Shown in pieces: positions 39,554 through 48,721 of a DNA stretch of 64,000 nucleotides (position 1 is its first letter; each line of letters opens with the position of its first letter). The notes under the pieces were generated by a model. It did no database searches. It saw only the letters and a list, made by a program, of their open reading frames with translations, and had not been told where the DNA came from. The position numbers were made by a program, and so were the translations under genes. Source of the DNA: Gammaproteobacteria bacterium (GTDB taxonomy: Bacteria; Pseudomonadota; Gammaproteobacteria; Pseudomonadales; Azotimanducaceae); contig VYFT01000021.1 of NCBI GenBank assembly GCA_009842245.1, positions 1 to 64,000 of the forward strand, in the 5' to 3' direction.

Positions 39554-41155
39554 TCATTCCCATTCAATCGTTGCAGGAGGCTTGCTGGACACGTCGTAAA
39601 CTACACGTGAAATTCCTTGGACTTCGTTAACTATGCGGTTAGATACTTTGCTGATCAATTCGTAAGGCAGCCGCGCCCACTCCGCGGTCATGAAGTCGAC
39701 GGTAGTCACCGCTCTGAGTGCCACCACATAGTCATATACTCGTTGATCGCCACCGACACCTACCGACTGAACCGAAAGAAAGACTACAAATGCTTGCGCA
39801 ACCCGATCGTACCAACCACTTTGCCTTAGTTCCTCGAGAAATATCGCATCTGCTTCCTGGAGGATTGGCACGAAGTCGCTACGAAACATACCCGGTATGC
39901 GCACCGCGAGACCCGGTCCAGGAAAGGGATGGCGTTGAATGATCGAATCCGGTAAACCAAGTTCTGATCCCAAGGCGCGAACTTCATCCTTGAACAGCTC
40001 TCGCAACGGTTCAAGAATCTTTAACTGTAATCGATCGGGTAAGCCGCCGACGTTGTGGTGACTCTTGATGACATGAGCCTTTCCATATTTAGAAGCAGCT
40101 GACTCGATGACGTCTGGATAAATCGTTCCTTGTGCAAGCCAACGCACTCCTTCATGTTTTGTCGCTTCGTCTTCAAACACATCAATGAACAGCTTGCCAA
40201 TGATTTTTCGCTTTTCTTCAGGATCGCCGACACCGTGTAGTTCTTGAAAGAATCTCTCTTTTGCATCGACCACTGTCAGATTCAAGCTGAGCGCACCCGT
40301 TTTTGAGAATTGACTCATTACGTCGTTCACTTCGTTCTTACGTAACAAGCCAGTATCCACGAACACACACTCTAGTTGCTCGCCAATAGCCCGATTGAGT
40401 AGAGCCGCAGTGACACAGGAGTCAACACCACCTGATAGCGCTAGCAAAACTCTTTCGTCCCGCACTGCGGACCGAATCTTTCTCGTCGTATCTGAAATTA
40501 TGTGACTAGGGGTCCAAGTGGGTTCACACTCACAGATGTCGACCGCAAAACGCCGAAGAATCTCTGAGCCATGTTTCGTGTGCGTGACCTCTGGATGAAA
40601 CTGTACTCCGAAGAATTTTTTGTCGCTGGCTATGCATGCCGCGATCGGGCAAGTAGACGTTTTTGCTGAAACTGAGATCTCCGGAGGTAAATCGTCAACT
40701 TGATCGCCATGACTCATCCATACTTGGGTCGATGAACCAAAGCCATGCAACAACGGATTTTCATCCAACAAAGTAAGTTCAGCATGACCAAACTCGCGTT
40801 TTGATGAATATTGTGTTTTACCGCCCAGTTGAGACACTACTGCTTGCATGCCGTAACAAATACCAAGAATTGGTATGTTTGAACCGAGAAGCGAGGCATT
40901 TACTGTTGGGGCATCATCTGTTGTAACCGACTCCGGTCCACCAGACAACACGATTCCTTTGAAAGTGTGCTGACCGTTCTCGAATAAACCCAGATCTGCA
41001 TCAAACGGAGCGATCTCGCAATAAACGTTTTGCTCACGGAGGCGACGCGCGATCAGCTGCGTGTATTGGGAACCGAAATCTACGACGAGTATCGCGTCGT
41101 GTTGTCGACGGGAATCTCCGAGATCACTGTCCCGTCGAGCCAACTCAGTACTCAA
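39554..41155 (-). CDS. guaA: GMP synthase (glutamine-hydrolysing)
   Basis: GuaA aminates XMP to GMP. The N-terminal class I amidotransferase has [16 protein letters not shown], the nucleophile in [11 protein letters not shown] near residue 98 and the QFHPEVTHT His/Glu pair. The ATP-pyrophosphatase domain has the PP-loop [16 protein letters not shown] near 240. The C-terminal dimerisation domain ends in [11 protein letters not shown]. 533 residues is normal. The start is TTG 41155, overlapping the guaB stop in TTGA. Confidence 0.97.
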   Translation of the reverse strand: MSTELARRDSDLGDSRRQHDAILVVDFGSQYTQLIARRLREQNVYCEIAPFDADLGLFENGQHTFKGIVLSGGPESVTTDDAPTVNASLLGSNIPILGICYGMQAVVSQLGGKTQYSSKREFGHAELTLLDENPLLHGFGSSTQVWMSHGDQVDDLPPEISVSAKTSTCPIAACIASDKKFFGVQFHPEVTHTKHGSEILRRFAVDICECEPTWTPSHIISDTTRKIRSAVRDERVLLALSGGVDSCVTAALLNRAIGEQLECVFVDTGLLRKNEVNDVMSQFSKTGALSLNLTVVDAKERFFQELHGVGDPEEKRKIIGKLFIDVFEDEATKHEGVRWLAQGTIYPDVIESAASKYGKAHVIKSHHNVGGLPDRLQLKILEPLRELFKDEVRALGSELGLPDSIIQRHPFPGPGLAVRIPGMFRSDFVPILQEADAIFLEELRQSGWYDRVAQAFVVFLSVQSVGVGGDQRVYDYVVALRAVTTVDFMTAEWARLPYELISKVSNRIVNEVQGISRVVYDVSSKPPATIEWE

Positions 41156-42624
41156 TATGTACCTGGATAGTTCGGTGACTCTTTGGTGATGGTAACATCG
41201 TGGACGTGTCCTTCAACGATGGATGCTTGAGTCACCTTCGTGAAAGTCACTTTTTGTTGCATTTCTTCAATGGTCCGGCAACCAGTGTAGCCCATGGCCG
41301 AGCGTAATCCGCCGACGAGTTGACCGATAATTGGTCCTATCGGTCCCCGATATGGAACACGACCTTCCACCCCTTCGGGCACTAACTTCCCGATTTCTTT
41401 AGTGTCATCCTGAAAGTACCGATCTCTAGACCCGTGCCGATCCTGCATCGCCCCGACAGAACCCATCCCACGATAGTTCTTGTACGTTCGACCTTGAAAC
41501 AACTCAACCTCTCCAGGACTCTCGTCCGTACCGGCGAACAACGATCCAATCATTACACCCGACGCTCCCGCCGCGATTGCTTTCGCGATATCACCTGAAA
41601 ATCTTATGCCGCCATCCGCGATTACGGGTACTTCTTCTGATTTAGCGACTTTGGAGACATCACTGATCGCTGATACTTGCGGAACACCGACGCCACTCAC
41701 TATTCTCGTAGTACAGATGCTCCCAGGTCCAATACCTACTTTAACAGCGTCTACACCAGCTTCGATAATTTCTTGGGCACCCTCGGCAGTTGCAACGTTC
41801 CCGCCAACGACCTGGATTTGAGGGAATGATTGCTTAATCCAACGGATACGATCTAGCACACCACGAGAATGCCCATGCGCCGTGTCAACCACTAGTACAT
41901 CAACTTCAGCATCAACTAGAGCCGACACACGCTCGTCAGTGTCGACGCTGGTGCCCACTGATGCGCCCGCTCGTAATCTCCCCTGCCCATCCTTACAAGC
42001 GTTCGGATAAGTTTTGGCTTTTTCAATATCTTTCACGGTAACCATACCAGTTAGTCGATACTGGTCATCGACTAAGAGAATCTTTTCGATACGGTGCTCG
42101 TGTAAAAGCTGCGTAATCACAGAAAAGGTCGCGGACTCATCTGCGGTAATCAATCGATCTTTCGGTGTCATTACCTCTGACACGAGCGCGTTCAAATTCT
42201 CTTGAAAGCGAATATCGCGATGTGTTACGATGCCGACGAGTTCATTTTCATTTACAACCGGCACACCGGAAATGTTGTTGGTTTTTGTGAGGGACAAGAG
42301 CTCTTGAATCGTAGCTTTCGGACTGATCGTGATTGGGTCTCGAATGATCCCAGCTTCAAACTTTTTAATTTGTCGAACGTGCTGAGCTTGTGCTTCAATA
42401 GACATGTTCTTATGAACGATGCCAATACCTCCTTCCTGCGCTAGCGCTATCCCTAAACGCGACTCGGTGACAGTGTCCATCGCAGAAGAAATCAGGGGAA
42501 TGTTTAACCGAATTTCGCGACTGAGCTGGGTGTGGGTCGATGTTTCGGTTGGTAGTACTTCGGAGTACGCTGGACGAAGAAGCACGTCGTCGAAGGTATA
42601 AGCTTCTTCAGTGACGGTGACCAA
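41152..42624 (-). CDS. guaB: Inosine-5'-monophosphate dehydrogenase
   Basis: IMPDH oxidises IMP to XMP with NAD, the committing step towards GMP. The TIM-barrel motifs [29 protein letters not shown], the catalytic Cys loop [13 protein letters not shown] and GYTGCRTI are present. A pair of CBS domains occupies about residues 90-200. I place the start at TTG 42624 ([13 protein letters not shown]), giving 490 residues. An AAGGAG site lies 6 bases upstream, and the longer open frame adds N-terminal residues unlike IMPDH. The ribosome binding site lies in a predicted hairpin loop (see separate entry). It is translationally coupled to guaA. Confidence 0.96.
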   Translation of the reverse strand: MVTVTEEAYTFDDVLLRPAYSEVLPTETSTHTQLSREIRLNIPLISSAMDTVTESRLGIALAQEGGIGIVHKNMSIEAQAQHVRQIKKFEAGIIRDPITISPKATIQELLSLTKTNNISGVPVVNENELVGIVTHRDIRFQENLNALVSEVMTPKDRLITADESATFSVITQLLHEHRIEKILLVDDQYRLTGMVTVKDIEKAKTYPNACKDGQGRLRAGASVGTSVDTDERVSALVDAEVDVLVVDTAHGHSRGVLDRIRWIKQSFPQIQVVGGNVATAEGAQEIIEAGVDAVKVGIGPGSICTTRIVSGVGVPQVSAISDVSKVAKSEEVPVIADGGIRFSGDIAKAIAAGASGVMIGSLFAGTDESPGEVELFQGRTYKNYRGMGSVGAMQDRHGSRDRYFQDDTKEIGKLVPEGVEGRVPYRGPIGPIIGQLVGGLRSAMGYTGCRTIEEMQQKVTFTKVTQASIVEGHVHDVTITKESPNYPGTY

Positions 42625-42642
42625 TCTTTGCTCCTTGCAAAG
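42625..42642 (-). promoter_or_regulatory. Hairpin presenting the guaB ribosome binding site in its loop
   Basis: On the mRNA strand, CTTTGC (42642-42637) pairs perfectly with GCAAAG (42631-42626). The loop is AAGGA, so most of the Shine-Dalgarno AAGGAG is exposed in a 5-base loop, and the stem ends one base before the TTG start. Such a structure could tune guaB initiation. A regulatory role is inference. Confidence 0.5.
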
Positions 42643-42683
42643 AAAGAATTTTATACACGTGACTAGAGGACACACCTAACGAA

Positions 42684-42697
42684 GTGGTCGCGATCAC
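42684..42697. promoter_or_regulatory. Near-palindrome in the guaB/xseA divergent region
   Basis: GTGGTCGCGATCAC is a 14-base inverted repeat with one mismatched pair. It sits 60 bases upstream of the guaB start and 120 bases upstream of xseA, a position suited to an operator. No known regulator consensus is recognised. Confidence 0.3.
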
Positions 42698-42817
42698 AAT
42701 TTCTCCGATCAAAATTTTCTACGATCAGCGATACGAGATTCACGACCATAACGGCGTAGAATTAGCCCAAACAAACCATGTACTTCAAGCTCGTTCACGA
42801 AGCAAGGAAACTAAGCG

Positions 42818-44440
42818 TTGTCTGAGTATCTATCACCTAATCTAGGCTTAAATGAGCGCGTGTTGACCGTGAGTCAACTGAACGCTCAAGTTAAGAAGTT
42901 GTTAAGCAACAATTTCCCACTAGTGGTGGTTGAAGGTGAAATTTCAGGATTGCACCACCATCGATCATCGGGTCACTACTACTTCAATCTCAAAGACGAA
43001 CGTGCCTTGCTTCGATGTGTCATGTTCGCGAGCAATGCGTCGAGACTTCCATTTCGACCGGAAGATGGTCTTAAAGTACTTGTGCGAGCAGAAATCTCGC
43101 TGTATGAGCGCGATGGTCGCTATCAGGCAGTAATCCAACACATGGAGCCGCACGGTGAAGGTGAACTGCGCTTAGCCATGGAGCGACTTCGAGCAAAGCT
43201 TCAGTCGATGGGATGGTTTGAAGAGAATCTCAAAAAACCTTTACCAACATACCCAAAACGAATAGTGATCGTAAGTTCTCCGAAAGGCGCAGCTACTCGT
43301 GATGTCTTTGTCAATATATGGCGGCGATATCCGCCGGTAGAGCTCTCGCTCCAACCTACAGCGGTGCAAGGCCAGATGGCCGTCAGTGAGATTTGCCGAG
43401 CGTTAGCACGGCTTAATGAACTAGAAGTTCACCCGGATCTTGCGATCTTGACGCGTGGTGGAGGCTCACTCGAAGATTTGTCCGCATTCAATTCGGAACA
43501 GGTTGCTACGGCTATTTTCGAAAGCAAAGTCCCAATTGTGTCAGCTGTCGGACATGACGTTGATTTCACAATAGCCGACTTTGTGGCGGATCTAAGAGCA
43601 CCTACGCCTTCAACTGCAGCCGAGTTGGTTACGCCTGATGGTAAAGATCTTGGAATCCGATTTGATGATTTCGCTTTGAATCTGGAAAAGAAAGTGCGTG
43701 ATGTCGTCAGCCGCAACAAGACTATCGTCGTGCATGTTCAACGAAGACTCCGTGACCCAAAACGAGATTTGGTAAATAACCAGCAAAAGCTGAATGAACG
43801 AAAACGTACTTTAAAACGAACTATGACTCAATCCTTGGCACAAAGTGAGACTCGGTTAACGCAGTTGCAACGTTCATTAAATCAGGCAAAACCAGGAGTT
43901 AAGCTCCAACATTATCGTGCCAAGCTACACAATGCGCACTCACGGGCTGTTCAGTTAACAGTCACGCAAAACAAGGAATATCGATCACGTTTTACTCGTT
44001 CGCTCGAAAAACTAGTACAGTTAGAGGGTCAAGTTCGGGAGCGCGCTGACACACAACTATCAAACCTGCAGCGGAGTTTTATGCAAGCGCGACCGGAAAC
44101 GAGGTTTAAACACCTCCAAACTCAGATTGTTAGTACTCAGTCCCGCTTACGCTTCCGCGTTGACGAGATCATCCACAATTTAGAAAAAAGAGTCGTCAGT
44201 GTTCGAAAAAATCTTGACGCAGTGAGTCCGCTGGCTGTGTTAAATCGGGGATATGCCGTAGTGTCCAAACCAAAGAAAGGGACATACTTTGGCGAGATTA
44301 CAAAGAGTATAGAAGATTTAGCTCCAAGTGAGAATGTAGAGATCCATTTAGCTGATGGTACCGCACGTTCCAAGATCGAAAGCGTGGAGAAGAGAGATCA
44401 CGGTGAAATCTCAAAACCGTCTGCCGATCAATCAAGCTAG
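42818..44440 (+). CDS. xseA: Exodeoxyribonuclease VII large subunit, extended coiled-coil form
   Basis: XseA is the catalytic and DNA-binding subunit of ExoVII, which degrades single-stranded DNA. The N-terminal OB-fold (LTVSQLNAQVKKLL, VEGEISGLHHHRSSGHYYF) is followed by the catalytic domain (RIVIVSSPKGAATRDV, LTRGGGSLEDL, VSAVGHDVDFTIADFVADLR). A long basic helical coiled-coil region precedes the C-terminal LNRGYAVV. At 540 residues it is about 80 longer than E. coli XseA; the extra length is in the coiled coil, which contains a ~67-residue duplication. The start is TTG 42818 with AAGGAA 8 bases upstream. The small subunit xseB is not in the window. Confidence 0.94.
   Translation: MSEYLSPNLGLNERVLTVSQLNAQVKKLLSNNFPLVVVEGEISGLHHHRSSGHYYFNLKDERALLRCVMFASNASRLPFRPEDGLKVLVRAEISLYERDGRYQAVIQHMEPHGEGELRLAMERLRAKLQSMGWFEENLKKPLPTYPKRIVIVSSPKGAATRDVFVNIWRRYPPVELSLQPTAVQGQMAVSEICRALARLNELEVHPDLAILTRGGGSLEDLSAFNSEQVATAIFESKVPIVSAVGHDVDFTIADFVADLRAPTPSTAAELVTPDGKDLGIRFDDFALNLEKKVRDVVSRNKTIVVHVQRRLRDPKRDLVNNQQKLNERKRTLKRTMTQSLAQSETRLTQLQRSLNQAKPGVKLQHYRAKLHNAHSRAVQLTVTQNKEYRSRFTRSLEKLVQLEGQVRERADTQLSNLQRSFMQARPETRFKHLQTQIVSTQSRLRFRVDEIIHNLEKRVVSVRKNLDAVSPLAVLNRGYAVVSKPKKGTYFGEITKSIEDLAPSENVEIHLADGTARSKIESVEKRDHGEISKPSADQSS
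43853..44150 (+). repeat. Internal duplication in the XseA coiled coil
   Basis: Two related segments, RLTQLQRSLNQAKPGVKLQH and QLSNLQRSFMQARPETRFKH, begin at 43853 and 44054, a period of 67 codons. Similarity continues for about 35 residues in each. They suggest that the lengthened coiled coil grew by duplication. Confidence 0.6.
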
Positions 44441-44554
44441 TCTCATCCTTACTTCGCTATGAGTTTAAGAAGGGTGGTACATATTTTTTCAGTCATTCCA
44501 TGTTAGAATTGAATGTTGAAACTGCATCAAGCACCTACCCGACAGGAGTCTTTC

Positions 44555-45391
44555 ATGTTGTCTTCCAATTTATTGCGAATCGCCATAACGGTAATTGCTT
44601 CTCTCGGTCTCGCACCTTTGCTATCTGCTGATCAAACAGGTGTCAACGGAGGGGTGATAGCAGTTAAATTGCCCCACGGTGCCACTGAAGCGGAATTTAA
44701 CGACGAAAACCAGCTCATTATTCGCGGCCATGCGATCGTCGCGATTCCTCATGAAGCCGAAGCGGAAAAGCACAAGTTGATTGTCTCTTTTGAAGATGGA
44801 TCTTTCCAAGCGATTGATTTTGAAGTGCAATCAAAAGAATACGAAGAACAACACATTACGATTGAAAATCAAGACTACGTTACCCCACCCGAAGAAACCA
44901 TAAAAAGACGTCAAGAAGAAGCTGCGATGATGCGAAAGGCTTATGCGCGTCGATCGTCGGCGATCGATGACATTCTGCCTATTGTTGTTCCCGTTGAAGG
45001 ACAAATTACTGGCGTTTTTGGGACAAAACGCTTTTTCAACGGAGAACAACGGAACTACCATACCGGTGTCGATTACGCAGCTCCAACTGGAACGCCAATT
45101 GCGGCACCCGCGCCGGGAACCGTAGTGGTCACTCACGATATGTACTTCAACGGAAAAACTGTCGTAATCGACCACGGTGCAGGATTTGTATCTGTGCTGT
45201 GCCATCTAGACACTATCAAGGTAACAGTCGACTCCAAAGTTAAGCGTGGCGACATTGTGGGCACCGTCGGATCCACCGGCCGTTCCACTGGACCTCACCT
45301 CCATTGGACGATTGCCCTGCAGGGAACCAAGATAGATCCTCAGGTATTCATGGAAGTGGTCAACGAACTCGAAAGCAACTCCGGCGAGTAA
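44555..45391 (+). CDS. M23 family metallopeptidase (LytM-type), secreted
   Basis: A 278-residue exported protein with a cleavable-looking signal peptide (MLSSNLLRIAITVIASLG, ending near SADQ), a beta-rich N-terminal domain and a C-terminal M23 domain. The zinc motifs are HTGVDYAAP (HxxxD) and GPHLHWTIA (HxH), so the domain looks catalytically competent for peptidoglycan cross-bridges. ATG 44555 is chosen because CAGGAG lies just upstream. It follows xseA and converges with der. Confidence 0.9.
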   Translation: MLSSNLLRIAITVIASLGLAPLLSADQTGVNGGVIAVKLPHGATEAEFNDENQLIIRGHAIVAIPHEAEAEKHKLIVSFEDGSFQAIDFEVQSKEYEEQHITIENQDYVTPPEETIKRRQEEAAMMRKAYARRSSAIDDILPIVVPVEGQITGVFGTKRFFNGEQRNYHTGVDYAAPTGTPIAAPAPGTVVVTHDMYFNGKTVVIDHGAGFVSVLCHLDTIKVTVDSKVKRGDIVGTVGSTGRSTGPHLHWTIALQGTKIDPQVFMEVVNELESNSGE

Positions 45392-45415
45392 GGCTAAAAC
45401 AGTTCTACATTACCC

Positions 45416-46825
45416 TTAGCGACGCTTCCGATGTCGTACAAGTCTGGCGCGACGTTTTTGTTGCCTTGGAGTGAGTTCGTTCTTTCTACCTGCAAATGGA
45501 TTGGTCGAGTTTTTGAAATTTATCACAATTGGCCACCCAGCTAAATCTAGTACGGACCGAAACTCATTCTCCAAATATCTCACGTAACCGGCGGACAAGC
45601 GGTCTGTTTGATTTCCGTGGATCAGTATTGTCGGTGGTCGAGAACCCACTTTGTGAGCATAACGGAGGCGGATTAATCGCCGTTGCGAAACTGGTGGTGG
45701 ATGTGCAAATGTGATTTTTTGAAGTATCTCGTTTAACTCGGGTGTAGAAACTTCAAAGTCACCCCGTTCGTAGAGCACTTTTACGTAATCGAATAATGTT
45801 GCAATACCGGTTTTCTTGAGCGCAGACACATACTTGACCGATATCCAATTCGCGAATCTCAGCTTCCTTCCAATCTGTTCTTGACATTTCAATCGAGCCG
45901 GTGAGTCGAGCTTGTCCCATTTGTTCGCGACAAGGACCACCGCTGTACCAGCTTCAATCGCGTAATCAATTAAATGCAGGTCTTGCTCAACTAATCCTTC
46001 GGAGGCGTCTATAACTAAGAGTGCGGTTTGGCATCGACGAAGTGCATCAAGTGCTTTCACGATGGAAAATTTTTCTACTACATCGGTGGTTTTCCCTTTC
46101 CGTCGTATTCCTGCGGTGTCGAAGAAGTCATACGTTTGATCGTCCTTTTCTATACTAACTCGCACGGCATCTCTCGTGGTTCCTGGTTCATCGAAAACCA
46201 GACACCGATTGTCATCAGACAGGGCATTCACTAAGCTTGATTTGCCAACGTTTGGACGTCCTATGACAGCAACCGAAATGTTGTTTGTGGCATCCTGGGT
46301 ATGCGAGGGTTCGAGAAGAGGGAGTTGTGCAACTAGGGTCTCGACGAGCTGATGCATTCCCTCCCCATGGGTCGAGGAAATTGCACACACAGGATTAAAA
46401 CCAAGTTGCGAGAACTCACTGACCCCGAATTCGCTTCCGCCGCGTATTCCGTCGATCTTGTTGACTGCCAATAGCACTTTCGTATTAGACTTGCGAAGTT
46501 CGCTCGCAATCTCTAAGTCAATGGGAGTTAGATTCTCCCGAGCACTCACGACAAAGACGACAAGATCAGCTTCCTCAACCGCAAGCATCACCTGGTCATC
46601 TATCGCAGCTGAAATGGCTAGACTGTCATGAAGTCCACCAGTATCAATCAACGTTACGTCCGCGTCGGAAATACCTAGAGCACGGCCATATTGCCGGTCT
46701 CTTGTTAATCCAGGACGGTCTAGAACAAGTGCGTCGCGGTTACGACAAAGTCGATTAAAGAGTGTGGATTTGCCGACATTGGGTCTACCGACTAGTGCGA
46801 CAACACCAGTACGAGTCGCAATCAT
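45416..46825 (-). CDS. der: Ribosome biogenesis GTPase Der
   Basis: Der (EngA) has two tandem GTPase domains and acts in 50S assembly. Both P-loops read GRPNVGKS (near residues 14 and ~188), with DTGGLHDS and DTAGIRRKGK as switch regions and NKID/NKWD for G4. A KH-like domain and a basic tail (TPRQQKRRARLVRHRKRR) end the protein. 469 residues is normal. It overlaps the bamB stop by 4 bases, a classic arrangement. Confidence 0.96.
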   Translation of the reverse strand: MIATRTGVVALVGRPNVGKSTLFNRLCRNRDALVLDRPGLTRDRQYGRALGISDADVTLIDTGGLHDSLAISAAIDDQVMLAVEEADLVVFVVSARENLTPIDLEIASELRKSNTKVLLAVNKIDGIRGGSEFGVSEFSQLGFNPVCAISSTHGEGMHQLVETLVAQLPLLEPSHTQDATNNISVAVIGRPNVGKSSLVNALSDDNRCLVFDEPGTTRDAVRVSIEKDDQTYDFFDTAGIRRKGKTTDVVEKFSIVKALDALRRCQTALLVIDASEGLVEQDLHLIDYAIEAGTAVVLVANKWDKLDSPARLKCQEQIGRKLRFANWISVKYVSALKKTGIATLFDYVKVLYERGDFEVSTPELNEILQKITFAHPPPVSQRRLIRLRYAHKVGSRPPTILIHGNQTDRLSAGYVRYLENEFRSVLDLAGWPIVINFKNSTNPFAGRKNELTPRQQKRRARLVRHRKRR

Positions 46826-48039
46826 TCAATGCGAGAAATCCTAAGTGCTTCTAACTTCCCGCGGTTACTGAGTGCATAGAAAATTCCGTCTTCCTCCACC
46901 ATTGGAGATCGTATAGACGCTGCCAACCTGTACCGACCTAAGAGCCGACCGTCACTTTGAGCTATAACATGGACATAGCCCTTTGCATCGCCCAGCACGA
47001 TGTAATTATGATAGGCCAATGGATCAGTAAGAGTTCGCTTTTTGAACGCTTCTTGTGTCCATGCCTCGTTACCGGTTTGTTGGGTTGCCGCGACAACAAT
47101 GTCATCATCTCGGACCACAAAAACCAGGTCTAAGCCTTCGGCAAGCGCGCGAAAAGATGGGTCTGGTTTTTCCCAAATCATGTCTCCAGTAGTGAGTCGG
47201 CGGGCTTGAACTGCTCCTTGATGATTTGCCGCATACACAACCTGGCCAAGAACTAACGGGCGACCATCTACATCATTTATTCGTTTAAGTTCTGATGTCC
47301 CCTCTGGTATCGTCAATCGCTGTTGCCAGAGCGGAATTCCCCGCTCAAGTTCCACAGCAGCGAGCGTTCCATTAGCAAATCCAGCAAACGCATAACCCTC
47401 ACTTAGTGCCGGGTAGGCCGTACCCCGGAGGGAAACAATGGGGTCTTGCGTGTTAAACACCCATCTTGATTCGCCCGTATCACTTTCAAGTGCGTACATT
47501 TTGCCGTCGGCAGTTTGTACTACGACAACATCAGACTCAGCCACTGCGGGTGCCAGAATTTCGCCGCTAAGAGTCTCGCGCCAAATCTCCGTACCGTCGT
47601 CAATGTCAAGCGCGATGAGTTCCCCACGTACCGTTCCGACAAAGACTTTATCGTCGCCGACGCCTATTCCACCAGAAACAAACGAAGGATCGCTACGATT
47701 TGAGACATCGAACCAACTTCTGCGATCAGGGTTACCAACTTGCGTCCGCCAAATAACGTTTCCAGTCAATCGATCTAACGCAAGTATTAAACCGTAGGCA
47801 TCACCTACGAATATTCGATCCTCGACGATCGCTGGTGTAATTTCGACATACTTTCGGCCTAGTCCTTTACCGATCGTCTTGGCCCACACACGTTCCACCT
47901 CAACCTCTGGCGAGAAATCTGCGAGCGGTGCTGGCTCGTCTGCGTCCGGTTCCTTATCACGATTACCGCGAAATATCGCACAACTACTCACAAGCGTGAG
48001 CAGTACGACAATGCAAAGAAGTCGATAAATATTTGTCAT
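46822..48039 (-). CDS. bamB: Outer membrane protein assembly factor BamB, lipoprotein
   Basis: BamB is the beta-propeller lipoprotein of the BAM complex that folds outer-membrane beta-barrels. The signal peptide ends in the lipobox LVSSC with the lipidated Cys at residue 20. PQQ-like repeats such as LDRLTGNVIWRTQVGNPDR and LDIDDGTEIWRETLSGEI follow through the 405 residues. It lies in the yfgM-bamB-der order of gammaproteobacteria. Confidence 0.95.
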   Translation of the reverse strand: MTNIYRLLCIVVLLTLVSSCAIFRGNRDKEPDADEPAPLADFSPEVEVERVWAKTIGKGLGRKYVEITPAIVEDRIFVGDAYGLILALDRLTGNVIWRTQVGNPDRRSWFDVSNRSDPSFVSGGIGVGDDKVFVGTVRGELIALDIDDGTEIWRETLSGEILAPAVAESDVVVVQTADGKMYALESDTGESRWVFNTQDPIVSLRGTAYPALSEGYAFAGFANGTLAAVELERGIPLWQQRLTIPEGTSELKRINDVDGRPLVLGQVVYAANHQGAVQARRLTTGDMIWEKPDPSFRALAEGLDLVFVVRDDDIVVAATQQTGNEAWTQEAFKKRTLTDPLAYHNYIVLGDAKGYVHVIAQSDGRLLGRYRLAASIRSPMVEEDGIFYALSNRGKLEALRISRIE

Positions 48040-48061
48040 TAGAAATTCATTCCGGTCGAAT

Positions 48062-48715
48062 TTACGATGAGGTGTTGGTTTGGTCGTTCGTAGTTGTTTC
48101 GCCAGGCATGAGCGTTATTTTCAATTGTAGCCGCTCGCGATCAATACCTGAGGTAGTCTGTTCCATCGCTTGCTCATATGCACTCACCGCTTCTGCGTAG
48201 TTTTCCTTAGCTCGATAAATGTCTCCGGTCAGCTCAAGTACGATAAATTTGTAGTCCTCTCCTACCTTCGCCAAGGTAACTAACGCGGCGTCGTCTTGTT
48301 GCAACTGCATTTGTATGCGCGCGATACGTACGTTTATCAAGTCATCAAGAATTTTGTCTTTTGACTTCACTAGTGCATCTTCTAAGAACGCCAAGGCTGA
48401 TTCATACTCAGCTGCTTCGACTGCATCTTTTGCTCGATACAGCAACGTCATCGGTACATATCTAGCGCCTGCTCGAGTTTTAGCCATTTCTTCCACGAAA
48501 GCATCTAAATCTCCCTCGAGCCCGCGTTCTATCAAAAACATTTGAAACTCATATGCGGCATCCTCTTTGGCTTGTAGTTGAGACTTCTGAAAGTAGTTCC
48601 AACCGACTACCGCACCGATCCCAACTAATAGAGCTAGTACTACAATCAGCCCGTAGTCGCGCCACAACTTTTGTAGTCGCGCCGCTTGTTCTTCTTCAGT
48701 TAAAAAGTCTGCCAA
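48062..48715 (-). CDS. yfgM: YfgM-like tetratricopeptide membrane protein (SecYEG ancillary)
   Basis: A 217-residue protein with the family's N-terminal FLTEEEQAARLQKLWRDYG, a single membrane segment (LIVVLALLVGIGAVVGW, ~22-40) and a TPR-like helical periplasmic domain. E. coli YfgM binds SecYEG together with PpiD. Its position between hisS and bamB supports the call. Confidence 0.9.
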   Translation of the reverse strand: MADFLTEEEQAARLQKLWRDYGLIVVLALLVGIGAVVGWNYFQKSQLQAKEDAAYEFQMFLIERGLEGDLDAFVEEMAKTRAGARYVPMTLLYRAKDAVEAAEYESALAFLEDALVKSKDKILDDLINVRIARIQMQLQQDDAALVTLAKVGEDYKFIVLELTGDIYRAKENYAEAVSAYEQAMEQTTSGIDRERLQLKITLMPGETTTNDQTNTSS

Positions 48716-48721
48716 GTCCTC

